From Haladaptatus sp. DYF46 (GTDB taxonomy: Archaea > Halobacteriota > Halobacteria > Halobacteriales > Haladaptataceae), in NCBI RefSeq assembly GCF_021083305.1, contig NZ_JAJFAY010000004.1, forward strand, positions 248,001 to 312,000: a stretch of 64,000 bases of DNA, written 5' to 3'. The notes under the pieces were generated by a model, which did no database searches, was not told the DNA's origin, and worked only from the letters and a program-made list of their open reading frames with translations. Made by a program: the position numbers and the translations under genes. Each line of letters opens with the position of its first letter. Positions within the stretch are counted from its first letter, which is position 1. Shown piece by piece: positions 16,608 to 26,299 of the stretch.

Positions 16608-18185
16608 CTACTGCACCGGAATCTCGACCAGTGTCATGCCGTCGCTTTCGATCGCATCGGTCAGCGCGTCGTCGATTTCGTCCCACGTCTCGGCCCGCAC
16701 GGCGTCGATGCCGAAGCTTTCGGCGAACGTCACGAAGTCGGGGTTCGTCAGGCCGGTCCCGAAGTGTTCGCCGAACTCCTCCTCCTGTTCCTCGGTGATG
16801 AGTCTGTACTCGTCGTCGTTGAAGACGATGATGGTGTACTCACAGCCGAGTCGGGTCGCGGTGTCGATTTCGGCCGCGTTCATCAGGAATCCGCCGTCTC
16901 CGGTGGCGACGACGACGTTGGAATCGACGGCGAGGTCGGCGGCGAGACCCCCCGGAACGCCGATTCCCATGCTCGCCAACCCGTTCGAGATGATGACCGT
17001 GTTGGGTTCGTACGTCGGAAAACTCCGCGCGATGGCCATCTTGTGACTCCCCACATCGGAGACGAGGACGTCGTCGTCGGCCATCGCCTCCCGGAGGAAC
17101 GGGAGGACGCTTTTCACCGTGGTCGGGTCGTCCGCTTCGGGGAATCGCGCCGTCTGTTCCGCGATGGCCTCGCGCTGGTCTCGATACCATCCGGCGGGAC
17201 AGGCCACGTCCAGTCGCGTCCGGAGCGCATTGAGTCCGGCGGAGATGTCACAGACGAGTTCCACGTTCGGGTTGTAGTGTTCGTACACCTCGGCGGGTTC
17301 CGAATCGAGGTGGACGATGTCCTTGTCGCGGTCGGGGTTCCACTTTTCCGGGTCGTGTTCCGCGATGTCGTACCCGAGCGTCAGTACGCAGTCCGCCTGC
17401 GCGATGGCGTCCGCGGCTTCCCCGTTTTCGCCCGAGTCGAGCGTGAACAGCGAGTGTTCGTCGGCGTCCGAGAGCGCCCCCTTGCCCATGTAGGTTCCGA
17501 CGACCGGAACCGCGGTCTCGGAGACGAACTCGCGGAGGCTTTCGGCCGCCCGTTCCCGAACCGCGCCGTTTCCGGCGATCACGAGCGGTCTATCCGCCGC
17601 TTGGAGGAGTTCCGTGGCATGTTCGACCGACCGTTCGTCCGGGTCGGGTCGCCTGATTCGTCGGGTTGATTGGAGCGGTTTCGCGCTGGTCTCCTCCGCC
17701 GCGACGTCCTCCGGGAATTCGAGATGTGTCGCGCCGGGTTTCTCGTACTCCGCGAGTTTGAACGCCTTGCGGACCGACTCGTTGATGGTCTCGGGGTCGG
17801 TCATCTGCGTGTTCCACTTCGTCACCGACCGAAAGGTGTGGAGGACATCGAGGAGTTGGTGGCTCTCCTTGTGCTGTCGTTCCAGACCCGCCTGTCCGGT
17901 GATGGCGACGACGGGACTCTTGTCCACGTGGGCGTCCGCAACCCCCGTTAGAAGGTTCGTCGCGCCGGGTCCGAGCGTCGAGAGACAGACACCCGCCCGT
18001 CCGGTCACGCGCCCGTGGACGTCGGCCATGAACGCCGCGCCCTGCTCGTGTCGGACGGGGATGAACTCGATGTCCGAATCGCGGAGGGAGAACAGCACGT
18101 CGCCCAGTTCCTCGCCCGGCAGACCGAACACGTACTCCACCCCTTCTTGTTCCAGACAGTCCACCAGTAAGTCGGATGCTTTCAT
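16608..18185 (-). CDS. ThDP-dependent acetolactate synthase-like enzyme
   Basis: 525 residues. N-terminal Pyr domain with GLPGEELGDVLFSL and the activating Glu in VRHEQGAAFMAD; central domain; C-terminal ThDP/Mg site GDGGFLMNAAEIDTATRLGCEYTIIVFNDDEY. It is slightly short for a biosynthetic IlvB and has no small subunit next to it, which favours a catabolic acetolactate synthase-like or related pyruvate/2-oxoacid decarboxylating role. It is transcribed alone. Confidence 0.83.
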   Translation of the reverse strand: MKASDLLVDCLEQEGVEYVFGLPGEELGDVLFSLRDSDIEFIPVRHEQGAAFMADVHGRVTGRAGVCLSTLGPGATNLLTGVADAHVDKSPVVAITGQAGLERQHKESHQLLDVLHTFRSVTKWNTQMTDPETINESVRKAFKLAEYEKPGATHLEFPEDVAAEETSAKPLQSTRRIRRPDPDERSVEHATELLQAADRPLVIAGNGAVRERAAESLREFVSETAVPVVGTYMGKGALSDADEHSLFTLDSGENGEAADAIAQADCVLTLGYDIAEHDPEKWNPDRDKDIVHLDSEPAEVYEHYNPNVELVCDISAGLNALRTRLDVACPAGWYRDQREAIAEQTARFPEADDPTTVKSVLPFLREAMADDDVLVSDVGSHKMAIARSFPTYEPNTVIISNGLASMGIGVPGGLAADLAVDSNVVVATGDGGFLMNAAEIDTATRLGCEYTIIVFNDDEYRLITEEQEEEFGEHFGTGLTNPDFVTFAESFGIDAVRAETWDEIDDALTDAIESDGMTLVEIPVQ

Positions 18186-18209
18186 CGGTCGAAATACGAG
18201 GAAGAACGA

Positions 18210-18788
18210 TTAGTGTTTGTTGGCGGTTCCACAGCCCACCGGCTTCACGCTGTCCATGGCGAGCAGTCGGCACCCGTTTCCCGTCTCGGCTTCGAGGAGC
18301 AGGGTTCGGTCGGTGGAACACAGTTCGAGGTCACAGCTACAGACCTTGAGCACGGTGTCCCCGTCGTCGTCGCCGTCGACGTTCCTGACGTTCACCCGAC
18401 ACGGTCGTGCGGATCGCCCGTCCGCTTTCGAAAGCAGGTCGTCGATGTCGCCACAGGAGACGCCCTTCCATTTCGGATTTCGGTACTTCTGGCAGTTTCG
18501 CGTTTCGAACATGGGTGGGGCAGACGACGGCACCAATCGGATGCTCTCGGGTTTCACGTTCGGCCATCCGACGTAGACGGTGACGAGTCGGTTCTTCCGC
18601 GCGTGTATCGTGTTCGGACAACAGCCGGGTTTCACGTCCATCCAGCAGGTCTTACAGCATTCCTGCGCGCCGTCCCGTGCGCTCGCCGCTCCGGCGAGCG
18701 ATGGCGCGCCAAAGGCGACCCCCGCGGCAGCGAAGGCACCTCGTTTGAGGACGTCCCGTCGGGTTCGTACGTGTCGTTTCGATTCCAT
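18210..18788 (-). CDS. Tat-exported cysteine-rich protein
   Basis: 192 residues from ATG 18788 (MESKRHVRTRRDVLKRG). The twin-arginine motif TRRDVLKRG, an Ala-rich h-region and a cleavage-type site (GAASARD) mark Tat export of a folded protein. The mature part has about a dozen Cys, including ECCKTC, GCCPN, VCSCDLELC and a final VGCG, suggesting disulfides or metal/cluster binding. No known family recognised. The longer start at 18863 would hide the signal. Confidence 0.72.
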   Translation of the reverse strand: MESKRHVRTRRDVLKRGAFAAAGVAFGAPSLAGAASARDGAQECCKTCWMDVKPGCCPNTIHARKNRLVTVYVGWPNVKPESIRLVPSSAPPMFETRNCQKYRNPKWKGVSCGDIDDLLSKADGRSARPCRVNVRNVDGDDDGDTVLKVCSCDLELCSTDRTLLLEAETGNGCRLLAMDSVKPVGCGTANKH

Positions 18789-18945
18789 GGGGAGTCGCTC
18801 CGAGATGGTCGTGCGACATGTTACCATTTTTGTCGGTTCCGCGGAGATGTTCGTCTTTCTCACCGTCTTTCCGTTCGACGAAGGCCCGTGCCGAGGACTG
18901 GATTTATCCTCGTTCGGCCCGTGATACGGATGAACGGGGTTTCCG

Positions 18946-19839
18946 ATGAGTCAACAGGAACGGGAAGTAGAGCAGTCGGATTCGGAGGGTGTACAGGAGG
19001 GCGAGACGCAAGCGGGAAGCGACATCGCGTCGCCACAACAGGACCGATTGGACCGGAAAGCGCAGCGACGCGAGCGCGCGGCAGAGGTCGAACGCGAGAC
19101 GGAACCGGAGGGCGAGCGGGTCCACCTCAAGGTGTTTCGTTACGACCCGGACGTGCCGGAGAAGCAAAAGCCGCGCTTCGACCACTTCTACGTTCCCGAC
19201 AAGCGCGGATTGACGGTCCTCGACGCGCTCATCTACGCCCGCGACAACTTCGATACGACGCTCACGTTCCGTCACTCCTGCCGGCAGGCCATCTGCGGGA
19301 GCGACGCCTTCTTTATCAACGGGTCGCAGCGATTGGGGTGCCAGACGCAGGTGTCCGAACTCGACAGCCCGGTGCAGGTCGAACCGCTCCCGCATCAGGA
19401 CGTCGTCAAGGACCTCGTGGTCGATATGGAACACTTCTACGACCAGATGCACTCGGTCGAACCATACCTCCAGACGGAGGAGAAACCGGACGACGACCTC
19501 GAAGAACAGCGCCAGAGCCGCGAGAATCGGGAGGAAATCAAGATGTCCACGCGCTGTATCTGGTGCGGCGCGTGTATGTCCTCGTGTAACATCGCGGCGG
19601 AGGATAACCAGTATCTCGGCCCGGCGGCCATCAACATGGCCTATCGGTTCGCCATGGACGAACGCGAGGGCGAATCCGTGACGGATCACCGACTGAACCA
19701 GATGGACCAAGAACACGGCGTCTGGCGCTGTCAGACCCAGTTCTCCTGTACGAACGTCTGCCCGAAGGACATCCCGTTGACACAGCACATTCAGGAACTC
19801 AAGCGGGAAGCGGTGAAGAAAAACCTCAAGTTCTGGTGA
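18946..19839 (+). CDS. sdhB: Succinate dehydrogenase/fumarate reductase iron-sulfur subunit
   Basis: 297 residues. An acidic 50-residue extension precedes the 2Fe-2S domain (SCRQAICGSD...LGC, with Asp at one ligand position as in E. coli SdhB), then the 4Fe-4S site CIWCGACMSSC and the 3Fe-4S site CQTQFSCTNVC. It transfers electrons from the flavoprotein to quinone. No sdhA, sdhC or sdhD is adjacent, which is unusual. The next gene on the strand is a haem-copper oxidase subunit. Confidence 0.93.
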   Translation: MSQQEREVEQSDSEGVQEGETQAGSDIASPQQDRLDRKAQRRERAAEVERETEPEGERVHLKVFRYDPDVPEKQKPRFDHFYVPDKRGLTVLDALIYARDNFDTTLTFRHSCRQAICGSDAFFINGSQRLGCQTQVSELDSPVQVEPLPHQDVVKDLVVDMEHFYDQMHSVEPYLQTEEKPDDDLEEQRQSRENREEIKMSTRCIWCGACMSSCNIAAEDNQYLGPAAINMAYRFAMDEREGESVTDHRLNQMDQEHGVWRCQTQFSCTNVCPKDIPLTQHIQELKREAVKKNLKFW

Positions 19840-19969
19840 CCCGTGGGGTCTTTCCTTTTCGCGGGACAGTTCACGTCGTACACAATTCAGGTTATAGATT
19901 GGACCCGAGGCGCACCGTAAATAATGACAAACGACCGAAACGAATTACTCCCTCGCTCCCGACCATTGT

Positions 19970-21742
19970 ATGATGGCAGCGCTTACCACATCATTGGCGC
20001 TCACCGTCCTGATGGGTGGGTTCCTCCTCCTCGTCCTGTATTTCATTCTACAAGTCGAGGACTGGCGGTCGTACACACCCACAGGTGGGGGGGTGGGTCA
20101 AGGAGAAGAACAGCGGTCCGTCTACGAGCAGAAGCCATCGGGGATACTCCGATGGCTGACAACGGTCGACCACAAGGACATCGGCATACTCTACGGCGTG
20201 TTCGCGATGATATCGTTCGTCTGGGCCGGAGTCGGGGTCCTACTGATGAGAGTCGAGTTGCTCACCCCGGTGTCGACGATCCTCACGGCCCAAGAGTACA
20301 ACGCCCTCTTGACGACGCACGGCCTGACGATGCTGTTCCTGTTCGCCACGCCGATGATATTCGCGTTCGGGAACTACTTCATTCCGCTCCTCATCGGCGC
20401 GGACGACATGGCCTTCCCCCGGGTGAACGCCATCGCCTTCTGGCTCCTTCCGGCCGCCGCCACGCTCATCTGGATCGGCTTCCCGCTGGGAGCGGTCGGG
20501 TCGGGAATCCAACCGTCGCAGACGAGTTGGACGATGTACACGCCCCTTTCCGTACAGCAACCGAGTCCGTCCGTGGACCTGATGCTCCTCGGCCTGCACC
20601 TCTCCGGTATCAGCACCACGATGGGTGCCATCAACTTCATCGCGACCATCTTCACCGAACGCGGCCCGAACATCGGATGGGAAAACCTCGACCTGTTTTC
20701 GTGGACGGTTCTCACCCAGTCCGGCCTGGTCCTGTTCGCGTTCCCGATGCTGGGCAGCGCCCTCATCATGCTGTTGCTCGACCGGAACTTCGGCACCACG
20801 TTCTTCTCCCCGCAGGGCGGCGGTAGTCCGATCCTCTGGCAACACCTGTTCTGGTTCTTCGGCCACCCGGAGGTGTACATCATCGTCCTGCCGCCGATGG
20901 GACTCGTCAGCCTCATCCTCCCCCGTTTCGCGGGCCGGAAACTGTTCGGGTTCAAGTTCGTCGTCTATTCGACGCTGGCCATCGGCGTGCTCTCGTTCGG
21001 CGTCTGGGCACACCACATGTTCGCCACGGGCATCGACCCGCGTATCCGTCTCAGCTTCATGGCGGTGTCGCTGGCCATCGCCGTTCCGAGTGCGGTGAAG
21101 ACGTTCAATTGGATCACGACGATGTGGAACGGGAACATACGCCTGACCGCGCCGATGCTGTTCAGTATCGGATTCATCCAAAACTTCATCATCGGCGGCG
21201 TGACGGGCGTCTTCCTTGCGTCGATTCCGGTGGACCTCGTGCTCCACGACACCTACTACGTTGTCGGCCACTTTCACTTCCTCGTGATGGGGGCCATCGC
21301 CGTCGCGCTGTTCGCGGGGGTGTACTATTGGTTTCCCATCATCACCGGACGGATGTACCAGAAAACCCTCGCCCACTGGCACTTCTGGCTCACCATGATC
21401 GGGACGAACGTGGCGTTCTTCGCCATGCTCTTTTTGGGCTACGGCGGCATGCCGCGCCGGTATGCGACCTACCTTCCGCAGTTCACGACGTGGCATCAGG
21501 TCGCGACCCTCGGGGCGCTCGTCGTCGGACTGGGCCAGCTCATTTTCGTCTGGAACATCGTCCAGTCGTGGCTCGAAGGTCCGACTGTCGAGAGCGGCGA
21601 CCCGTGGGCGTTGGAGGAGGAGGGCATGCTTTCGCCCGAATGGGTGTGGTTCGAGAAGCGACGCGAAACCGCGCTCGCCGACGGCGGCGACGGTGACGGA
21701 CTGACCGACGGCGGTTCGGAGGACGCGGGGGGCGATACCTGA
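19970..21742 (+). CDS. Haem-copper terminal oxidase subunit I (type A)
   Basis: 590 residues with about twelve or more membrane helices. All core ligands are visible: TTHGLTMLFLF (haem a His), GHPEVYIIVLP (CuB His with cross-linked Tyr, and the D-channel Glu), WAHHMF (CuB His pair), VVGHFHFLVMG (haem His pair), and the K-channel Lys in VPSAVKTFNW. Type A1 by the GHPEVY signature. It reduces O2 and pumps protons. No subunit II or III gene is adjacent; only the 70-residue gene follows, overlapping by one base. Confidence 0.93.
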   Translation: MMAALTTSLALTVLMGGFLLLVLYFILQVEDWRSYTPTGGGVGQGEEQRSVYEQKPSGILRWLTTVDHKDIGILYGVFAMISFVWAGVGVLLMRVELLTPVSTILTAQEYNALLTTHGLTMLFLFATPMIFAFGNYFIPLLIGADDMAFPRVNAIAFWLLPAAATLIWIGFPLGAVGSGIQPSQTSWTMYTPLSVQQPSPSVDLMLLGLHLSGISTTMGAINFIATIFTERGPNIGWENLDLFSWTVLTQSGLVLFAFPMLGSALIMLLLDRNFGTTFFSPQGGGSPILWQHLFWFFGHPEVYIIVLPPMGLVSLILPRFAGRKLFGFKFVVYSTLAIGVLSFGVWAHHMFATGIDPRIRLSFMAVSLAIAVPSAVKTFNWITTMWNGNIRLTAPMLFSIGFIQNFIIGGVTGVFLASIPVDLVLHDTYYVVGHFHFLVMGAIAVALFAGVYYWFPIITGRMYQKTLAHWHFWLTMIGTNVAFFAMLFLGYGGMPRRYATYLPQFTTWHQVATLGALVVGLGQLIFVWNIVQSWLEGPTVESGDPWALEEEGMLSPEWVWFEKRRETALADGGDGDGLTDGGSEDAGGDT

Positions 21743-21954
21743 TGTCGTACTCCCCGTTCGACCGCGAGACCATGCTCGACATCGTCGTGAACATCGTCCC
21801 GATGCTCATCCTGTTGTTCTTCATCGTCCTGGCCTTCGTCTGGACGCCGTGGCACGGTGAACCGTTGATCTCCGCGATGGCACACCTCCTGACCATCATC
21901 CCGTTCGTCCTGCTCGGGCTATTGACGTGGATCGCAGCGCGGTACGTCGGGTAG
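21742..21954 (+). CDS. Small oxidase-associated membrane protein
   Basis: 70 residues with two hydrophobic helices (about 15-32 and 43-66) around a WTPWHGEP loop. The start codon overlaps the end of the oxidase subunit I gene, so translation is coupled. Similar short proteins sit beside haem-copper oxidase genes in haloarchaea (I recall a DUF6684-type family). It is likely an accessory or assembly subunit. Confidence 0.75.
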   Translation: MSYSPFDRETMLDIVVNIVPMLILLFFIVLAFVWTPWHGEPLISAMAHLLTIIPFVLLGLLTWIAARYVG

Positions 21955-21977
21955 CGCTGTCGGAGGAGTTCCCCGCC

Positions 21978-23183
21978 TCACCGCCCGATGAGTTCGGTGA
22001 GTACAGAAAAGAGCGACGCACCCGCCATTACGATGGCGAGGAGGCCGAAAGCGGCGGCGAATCCCTCCGTATCGGAGAGGACGCCGACGATGGCGGGGGC
22101 CAGTGCGCCGACACCCATCAGGAGGGTACGCACCAACCCGAGGCCGCCGCCGGTCACGTCGTCGGGAATCGTCGCCGCGAGGTACGAGTCACGAATCGGC
22201 CGGAAGCCATGGCTTCCGGCGCCGAAAAAGACGACGATACCGCCGAACACGAGCGGACCCGCCGTTCCGGCCATCGACAGCGCTCCGAGCGCACCCGCCG
22301 CGACGGCGAGGACGGCGGTGGCGAGCGGAAGTCGTCCGATGCGGTCCGACAGGTCGCCGGTGACGACCTGTACCAGACTCACGGCGAACAGCGCGCTGTA
22401 AATGAGCGACGCGTTCGACCCCGACAGGCCGTGCTCGGTGAGATAGAGCGGAAGGAACGCGACGACGCCGTTGTACGCGAAACTGAAACACACCGTCGCG
22501 CCGACGAACGCCGTGAACCGACGGCTTCGAAAGAGCGCTAGATACTGCCGAAGCGCGAGTGCGTTCGCCGAACCATCGCCGTCGATATTCACGGAGTCCG
22601 ACGTCCGTCGCGGCACGAACGCGAGGACGCCGCCTGCGAGCGCGAACCCCATCACCGTCCCGACGAGAAAGAGGAGATGCCAGTTACCCGCGTCGGTCAC
22701 GAGGACGACGGCGGTTGGCGCGGCCACGCCGCCGAACGCGCCGAGGGTGTCGAACAGGCCGAGCGCTCGCCCCGTTCTCGCGGGATACACCCGCGACAGC
22801 AACCTGATGGAGACGGTCTTGTGGATTCCCGTCCCAAGACCGACGAGGAACATTCCACCGACGAGTACCGTGAACGGCGCGGCGATTCCCAAAACAAGCG
22901 CGCCTCCACCGGTGATCACGGCACCGGCGGCGATGACTTGCACCGCGCCGAACCGGTCGGCGAGGACTCCGCTCGGGAACTGCATGAGCGAATAACAGAG
23001 CATCGTGACCGTGAATATCGTCCCGAGGAGGGCGTTCGAGACGCCGAACTGGGTCCGAAAGGTGGGAAACAGCGCTGGAAGCGCGTAACGAAGGAACTTC
23101 GCGAGAAACCAGAGTGCGGCCGTCAGCAGGAGCGCATCGTACTCCGACACCCGCGAAAAACCGTTCCGAACTCGGGTTCTCAT
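21978..23183 (-). CDS. Major facilitator superfamily transporter
   Basis: 401 residues with twelve predicted helices. The loop 2-3 motif GVLADRFGAVQVIA (MFS motif A) lies near residue 75, and its degenerate repeat GDLSDRIGRLPLATA appears in the second half. The substrate is not evident. It is convergent with the oxidase unit. Confidence 0.88.
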   Translation of the reverse strand: MRTRVRNGFSRVSEYDALLLTAALWFLAKFLRYALPALFPTFRTQFGVSNALLGTIFTVTMLCYSLMQFPSGVLADRFGAVQVIAAGAVITGGGALVLGIAAPFTVLVGGMFLVGLGTGIHKTVSIRLLSRVYPARTGRALGLFDTLGAFGGVAAPTAVVLVTDAGNWHLLFLVGTVMGFALAGGVLAFVPRRTSDSVNIDGDGSANALALRQYLALFRSRRFTAFVGATVCFSFAYNGVVAFLPLYLTEHGLSGSNASLIYSALFAVSLVQVVTGDLSDRIGRLPLATAVLAVAAGALGALSMAGTAGPLVFGGIVVFFGAGSHGFRPIRDSYLAATIPDDVTGGGLGLVRTLLMGVGALAPAIVGVLSDTEGFAAAFGLLAIVMAGASLFSVLTELIGR

Positions 23184-23244
23184 CCGAGCAATGGTCCTCG
23201 GGCCACCGATAAAAAGTGGGCGGAACCGGCGAGGTGAGCGGCAG

Positions 23245-24270
23245 TCAGTCGAGCGAGATGTCCACGCGTTCGCCGCTCCGCGCCGATTCGTAGGCCGCCT
23301 CGGTCAGCGCGGTCACGGCGTACGCGTCGCGGGCGGTGGCGGGCGGCGTCTTCCCGCTCTCGATACAGTCGATGAACACGGCCGCCTTGTCGCCGCTTCG
23401 ATGTTGGTCGATGTACGGAGCGACCGTCGTCCCGTCGTCCTGAACTTCGGTCAACTGTCGCGGCTCCCACTGTCGTCCTTCGAGGTAGATGGCTCCCTCG
23501 TCGTCCCAGATGTGGATGTGTTCGCGGACGCTTGGGGCGTCGCTGAACACCGAAATGCTCGCCGATGCGTCGTTTTCGAACCTGACGGTGAGTTGTGCGC
23601 GCTCGTCCACCCGGTTTTCCTCGTCGGCGAACGTCATCTCCGCCTGCACCGACGTCGGCGTCAGGCCCGTCGTCCACAGCACCGCATCGACGAGGTGGCT
23701 CCCCGTGTCGTAGAGGTTCCCGCCGCCGGAAAGGTCGGGGTCGGTCCGCCACGCATCCTCGAACCGCGAAATCCAGTTCTGCGTGATTTCCGCGCTGATG
23801 AACCGCGGCGTCAGGTCCGAGTCGGTCCACCGCTCACGTGCCCGTACGAACGCCTCGTTCAGATGGCGCTGATAGCCGACCATCAGCACTTGATCGTCGA
23901 GTCGCTCGCTGCGTTCCACGAGTTCCCGTGCCTCCTCGGTGTCGATGGTGAGCGGCTTGTCACACAGTACGTGAAGGCCGTGGTCCAGCGCCGTCGTTAT
24001 CTGCTCGTAGTGGAAAGCGTGCGGCGTTCCGATGAGTACCGCGTCCAGTTCCTCCGCGTCCAGCATCTCCTCGTACGATTCGTATTGGGATCCTTGGCCG
24101 ATATACAGCGTGTTTCCGGCTTCCTCGCGGGCCGCCTCGCTCACGTCCGCGAGGGCGACGACGGTCGAACGCGGGTCTTCCTCGAACGATCGTCCGACGG
24201 TCGTTCCGATGAAACCGCCGCCGATGACGCCGATACGATGCTTTTCGGGGGATGGGGATTGTCCTGACAT
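23245..24270 (-). CDS. Gfo/Idh/MocA family oxidoreductase
   Basis: 341 residues. N-terminal Rossmann fold IGVIGGGFIGTTVGR (near 13), ALADVSEAAREEAG, the family EKP-type motif as CDKPLTIDTEEARELV, and a C-terminal alpha/beta domain with the motif GGNLYDTGSHLVDA. Such enzymes oxidise or reduce sugars and inositols with NAD(P). It is 60 bases from the MFS gene on the same strand, so transport and oxidation of a sugar-like substrate is a reasonable guess. Confidence 0.87.
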   Translation of the reverse strand: MSGQSPSPEKHRIGVIGGGFIGTTVGRSFEEDPRSTVVALADVSEAAREEAGNTLYIGQGSQYESYEEMLDAEELDAVLIGTPHAFHYEQITTALDHGLHVLCDKPLTIDTEEARELVERSERLDDQVLMVGYQRHLNEAFVRARERWTDSDLTPRFISAEITQNWISRFEDAWRTDPDLSGGGNLYDTGSHLVDAVLWTTGLTPTSVQAEMTFADEENRVDERAQLTVRFENDASASISVFSDAPSVREHIHIWDDEGAIYLEGRQWEPRQLTEVQDDGTTVAPYIDQHRSGDKAAVFIDCIESGKTPPATARDAYAVTALTEAAYESARSGERVDISLD

Positions 24271-24387
24271 AAGTCACTCTCTCGTGAAGTAATTCGTACG
24301 AGTGGTCGGTACGCACGCCCCCGTCTTATCTTTCGTGGCGGTTTCACGACGAATTTGTCGACGGCGTATTTTCCTTCCCTTCGCCCC

Positions 24388-26013
24388 TCAGACGGGTACC
24401 GGTCCGCTCGTTCCGGGTCCCGGCGGATGCCAGCCGTCCGACATCTCGAAGATGGCCACGTCCTCGTTCTCGAACACGAGACGATACTGCGGCGACGAAA
24501 GCATCGTCGACATCATCTCCGGCGGTTGATGGTGACGCATCCCTCGAATCGTGTACGCCCCTTTCGGGACGTAGACGTACTGCGGATGGACGTCCATCCG
24601 CATTAGCTCCGCCGTCAGACAGTTGGAACTGTGACATCGTGACAGCTCCTGAAACTGATGGAGTTGATAGCCGTACTTCTGGTCGCCCTTCCACTCGACT
24701 CCCCACGGCCCGATGGAAATCGTCCTGTCCGTCTGCTGTGGGAACCACTCGGCGGCGTCGCCGAGGACCAGAAACTGTGCGGATGGGTCCGTGTGTTCGT
24801 TCGCCCACGACATCGCCTCGACGTCGTTGCCGTTGACGAACTGGGGAAGCGACGGGCTTCCGGCGTGGGCGTTCATCCCCCCCATCGCGTACAGCATCCC
24901 TCCGCTGAGTCCGATGGTCGCCAGCAGAACGACGGAGAACGTGACGATTTCGTTCCGATCGGCGGACGAGGAGGTGTCGCGAATCCATCGAAAAATCCCG
25001 TCGAAGACGAACCGTGCGCTGATGAGCGCGCCGATGAGAAACACGAAGCGCGCCTCGTTCATCGTCGCCGTGATGACGACCAACCACGCCGGGAGGAAGT
25101 ACTCGCGCCGTCGTATCAGCCAGAGACACCCGACCGCGGGAAGCAGGTGCCACGCCGACAGGAACGGCGGTTCGTTGATCTGTTTCCGTAGCAACTGCTT
25201 CAGCGCCGGGAGGGCACCCCCGAGGCCGCCGTGGGTGCCCGCCGCTCCGCTGAACACCGACGATCCGTGCATCGAGATCACCGACAGCCACCACGGGGCC
25301 GTGAGAACGACGCCGCCGAGACCGACTATCAGTCCGTAAGAGAGCCCGCGAACCGACCGGTCGAACCGAACGTAGAGCACGAGGAAACTGATGACGAAAA
25401 ATATCGTATACATCGGGTGGGTCAACACCGTGAGCGTGAACGCGATGAGGGACGGGACGAGGAACCGCCGGTCGTGGTCCCGGAAGAGGTGGAGTCCCGC
25501 GTAAATCCCGGTCAGCGAAAAGAGCATCGCGGGAGCGCGAACGATGCCGCCCGCGGAGATGTGCCACTGGAGTATCGGCGGACTGACCGCGACGATGAGC
25601 GTGGCGAGCGAGGCCTGCGGCCGCGAGTTGAACAGGTCGCGCGCGAGGAAATACAGCGGAACGAGATAGACTATCGAGACGAGTCCGGGGAGAAACCGGG
25701 CGATTGTGAACGCACCGAGACGCGTCGTATCGAGGATGAGCGCCAAGATGTAGAACATGAACGGCGGATACGCGAAGGGAACACCGTCGGGCGTGTACCC
25801 GGGAATCGTCTTCGGCAGGACGTACCCGCTTTTCTGTATCTCCTCGGCGATCTGAAAGTACAGCCCCGCACCAAAGGAGGGGAAGGGATGGCTCCCGACG
25901 TAGAGATAGAGGACGCACGCACCGGCGAGGAGCGCGGGGACGAGCCATGGTAGTTCGTAACTCAAGCCTCTCGATTCCTGCGACGTATTCGAATCCGTCT
26001 GATGACTAGCCAT
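24388..26013 (-). CDS. GT-C membrane glycosyltransferase (ArnT/PMT-like)
   Basis: 541 residues from ATG 26013 (MASHQTDSNTSQ). About eleven membrane helices. The first extracellular loop has the PMT-type layout with acidic residues and the stretch AGLYFQIAEEIQKSGYVLP. A soluble C-terminal domain begins near residue 410 (NGNDVEAMSWANEHTDPSAQ). GT-C enzymes transfer sugars from lipid-linked donors on the outer face of the membrane. Substrate unknown; it is not in a larger glycosylation cluster here. Confidence 0.78.
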   Translation of the reverse strand: MASHQTDSNTSQESRGLSYELPWLVPALLAGACVLYLYVGSHPFPSFGAGLYFQIAEEIQKSGYVLPKTIPGYTPDGVPFAYPPFMFYILALILDTTRLGAFTIARFLPGLVSIVYLVPLYFLARDLFNSRPQASLATLIVAVSPPILQWHISAGGIVRAPAMLFSLTGIYAGLHLFRDHDRRFLVPSLIAFTLTVLTHPMYTIFFVISFLVLYVRFDRSVRGLSYGLIVGLGGVVLTAPWWLSVISMHGSSVFSGAAGTHGGLGGALPALKQLLRKQINEPPFLSAWHLLPAVGCLWLIRRREYFLPAWLVVITATMNEARFVFLIGALISARFVFDGIFRWIRDTSSSADRNEIVTFSVVLLATIGLSGGMLYAMGGMNAHAGSPSLPQFVNGNDVEAMSWANEHTDPSAQFLVLGDAAEWFPQQTDRTISIGPWGVEWKGDQKYGYQLHQFQELSRCHSSNCLTAELMRMDVHPQYVYVPKGAYTIRGMRHHQPPEMMSTMLSSPQYRLVFENEDVAIFEMSDGWHPPGPGTSGPVPV

Positions 26014-26299
26014 GGTTGTGGGTGGGGAGCCGCCGCTCCGAGATCGGCAGCGGCAGCGTTCTCGCTCGGACGAAACTATCGCAGGATTCACTCTTTGTTA
26101 TCCAGTGGCTATCCCCGAGCTAGCAACGAATACCGACGACGAGCGCACGGTAGGTGGAAATTCCAGCAGTAGTAACACGGGGTTGTGTGAATCTCGATTT
26201 CGAGACGGCGCGGGAGAACCCCGTCCTCCGTCGTCCCCCGTTTTGGAACGGGCGAAACAGTTCACGAAACGGTTTCGCCGGCCGAGTCGTCCACCGCGG

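Noticed and set aside
18815..18830. ACATGTTACC-like sequence before the Cys-rich Tat gene
   Set aside because: Resembles the 4692/9656 operator but with a missing base and no palindrome; not counted as a site.
23180..24316. Long frames opposite the Gfo/Idh/MocA gene
   Set aside because: Arg-rich, no domain, and fully overlap a well-supported gene; typical high-GC shadow frames.
24344..25948. 534-residue frame overlapping the GT-C gene
   Set aside because: Same strand, other frame, very Arg/Pro-rich, without membrane helices; the GT-C frame explains the region.
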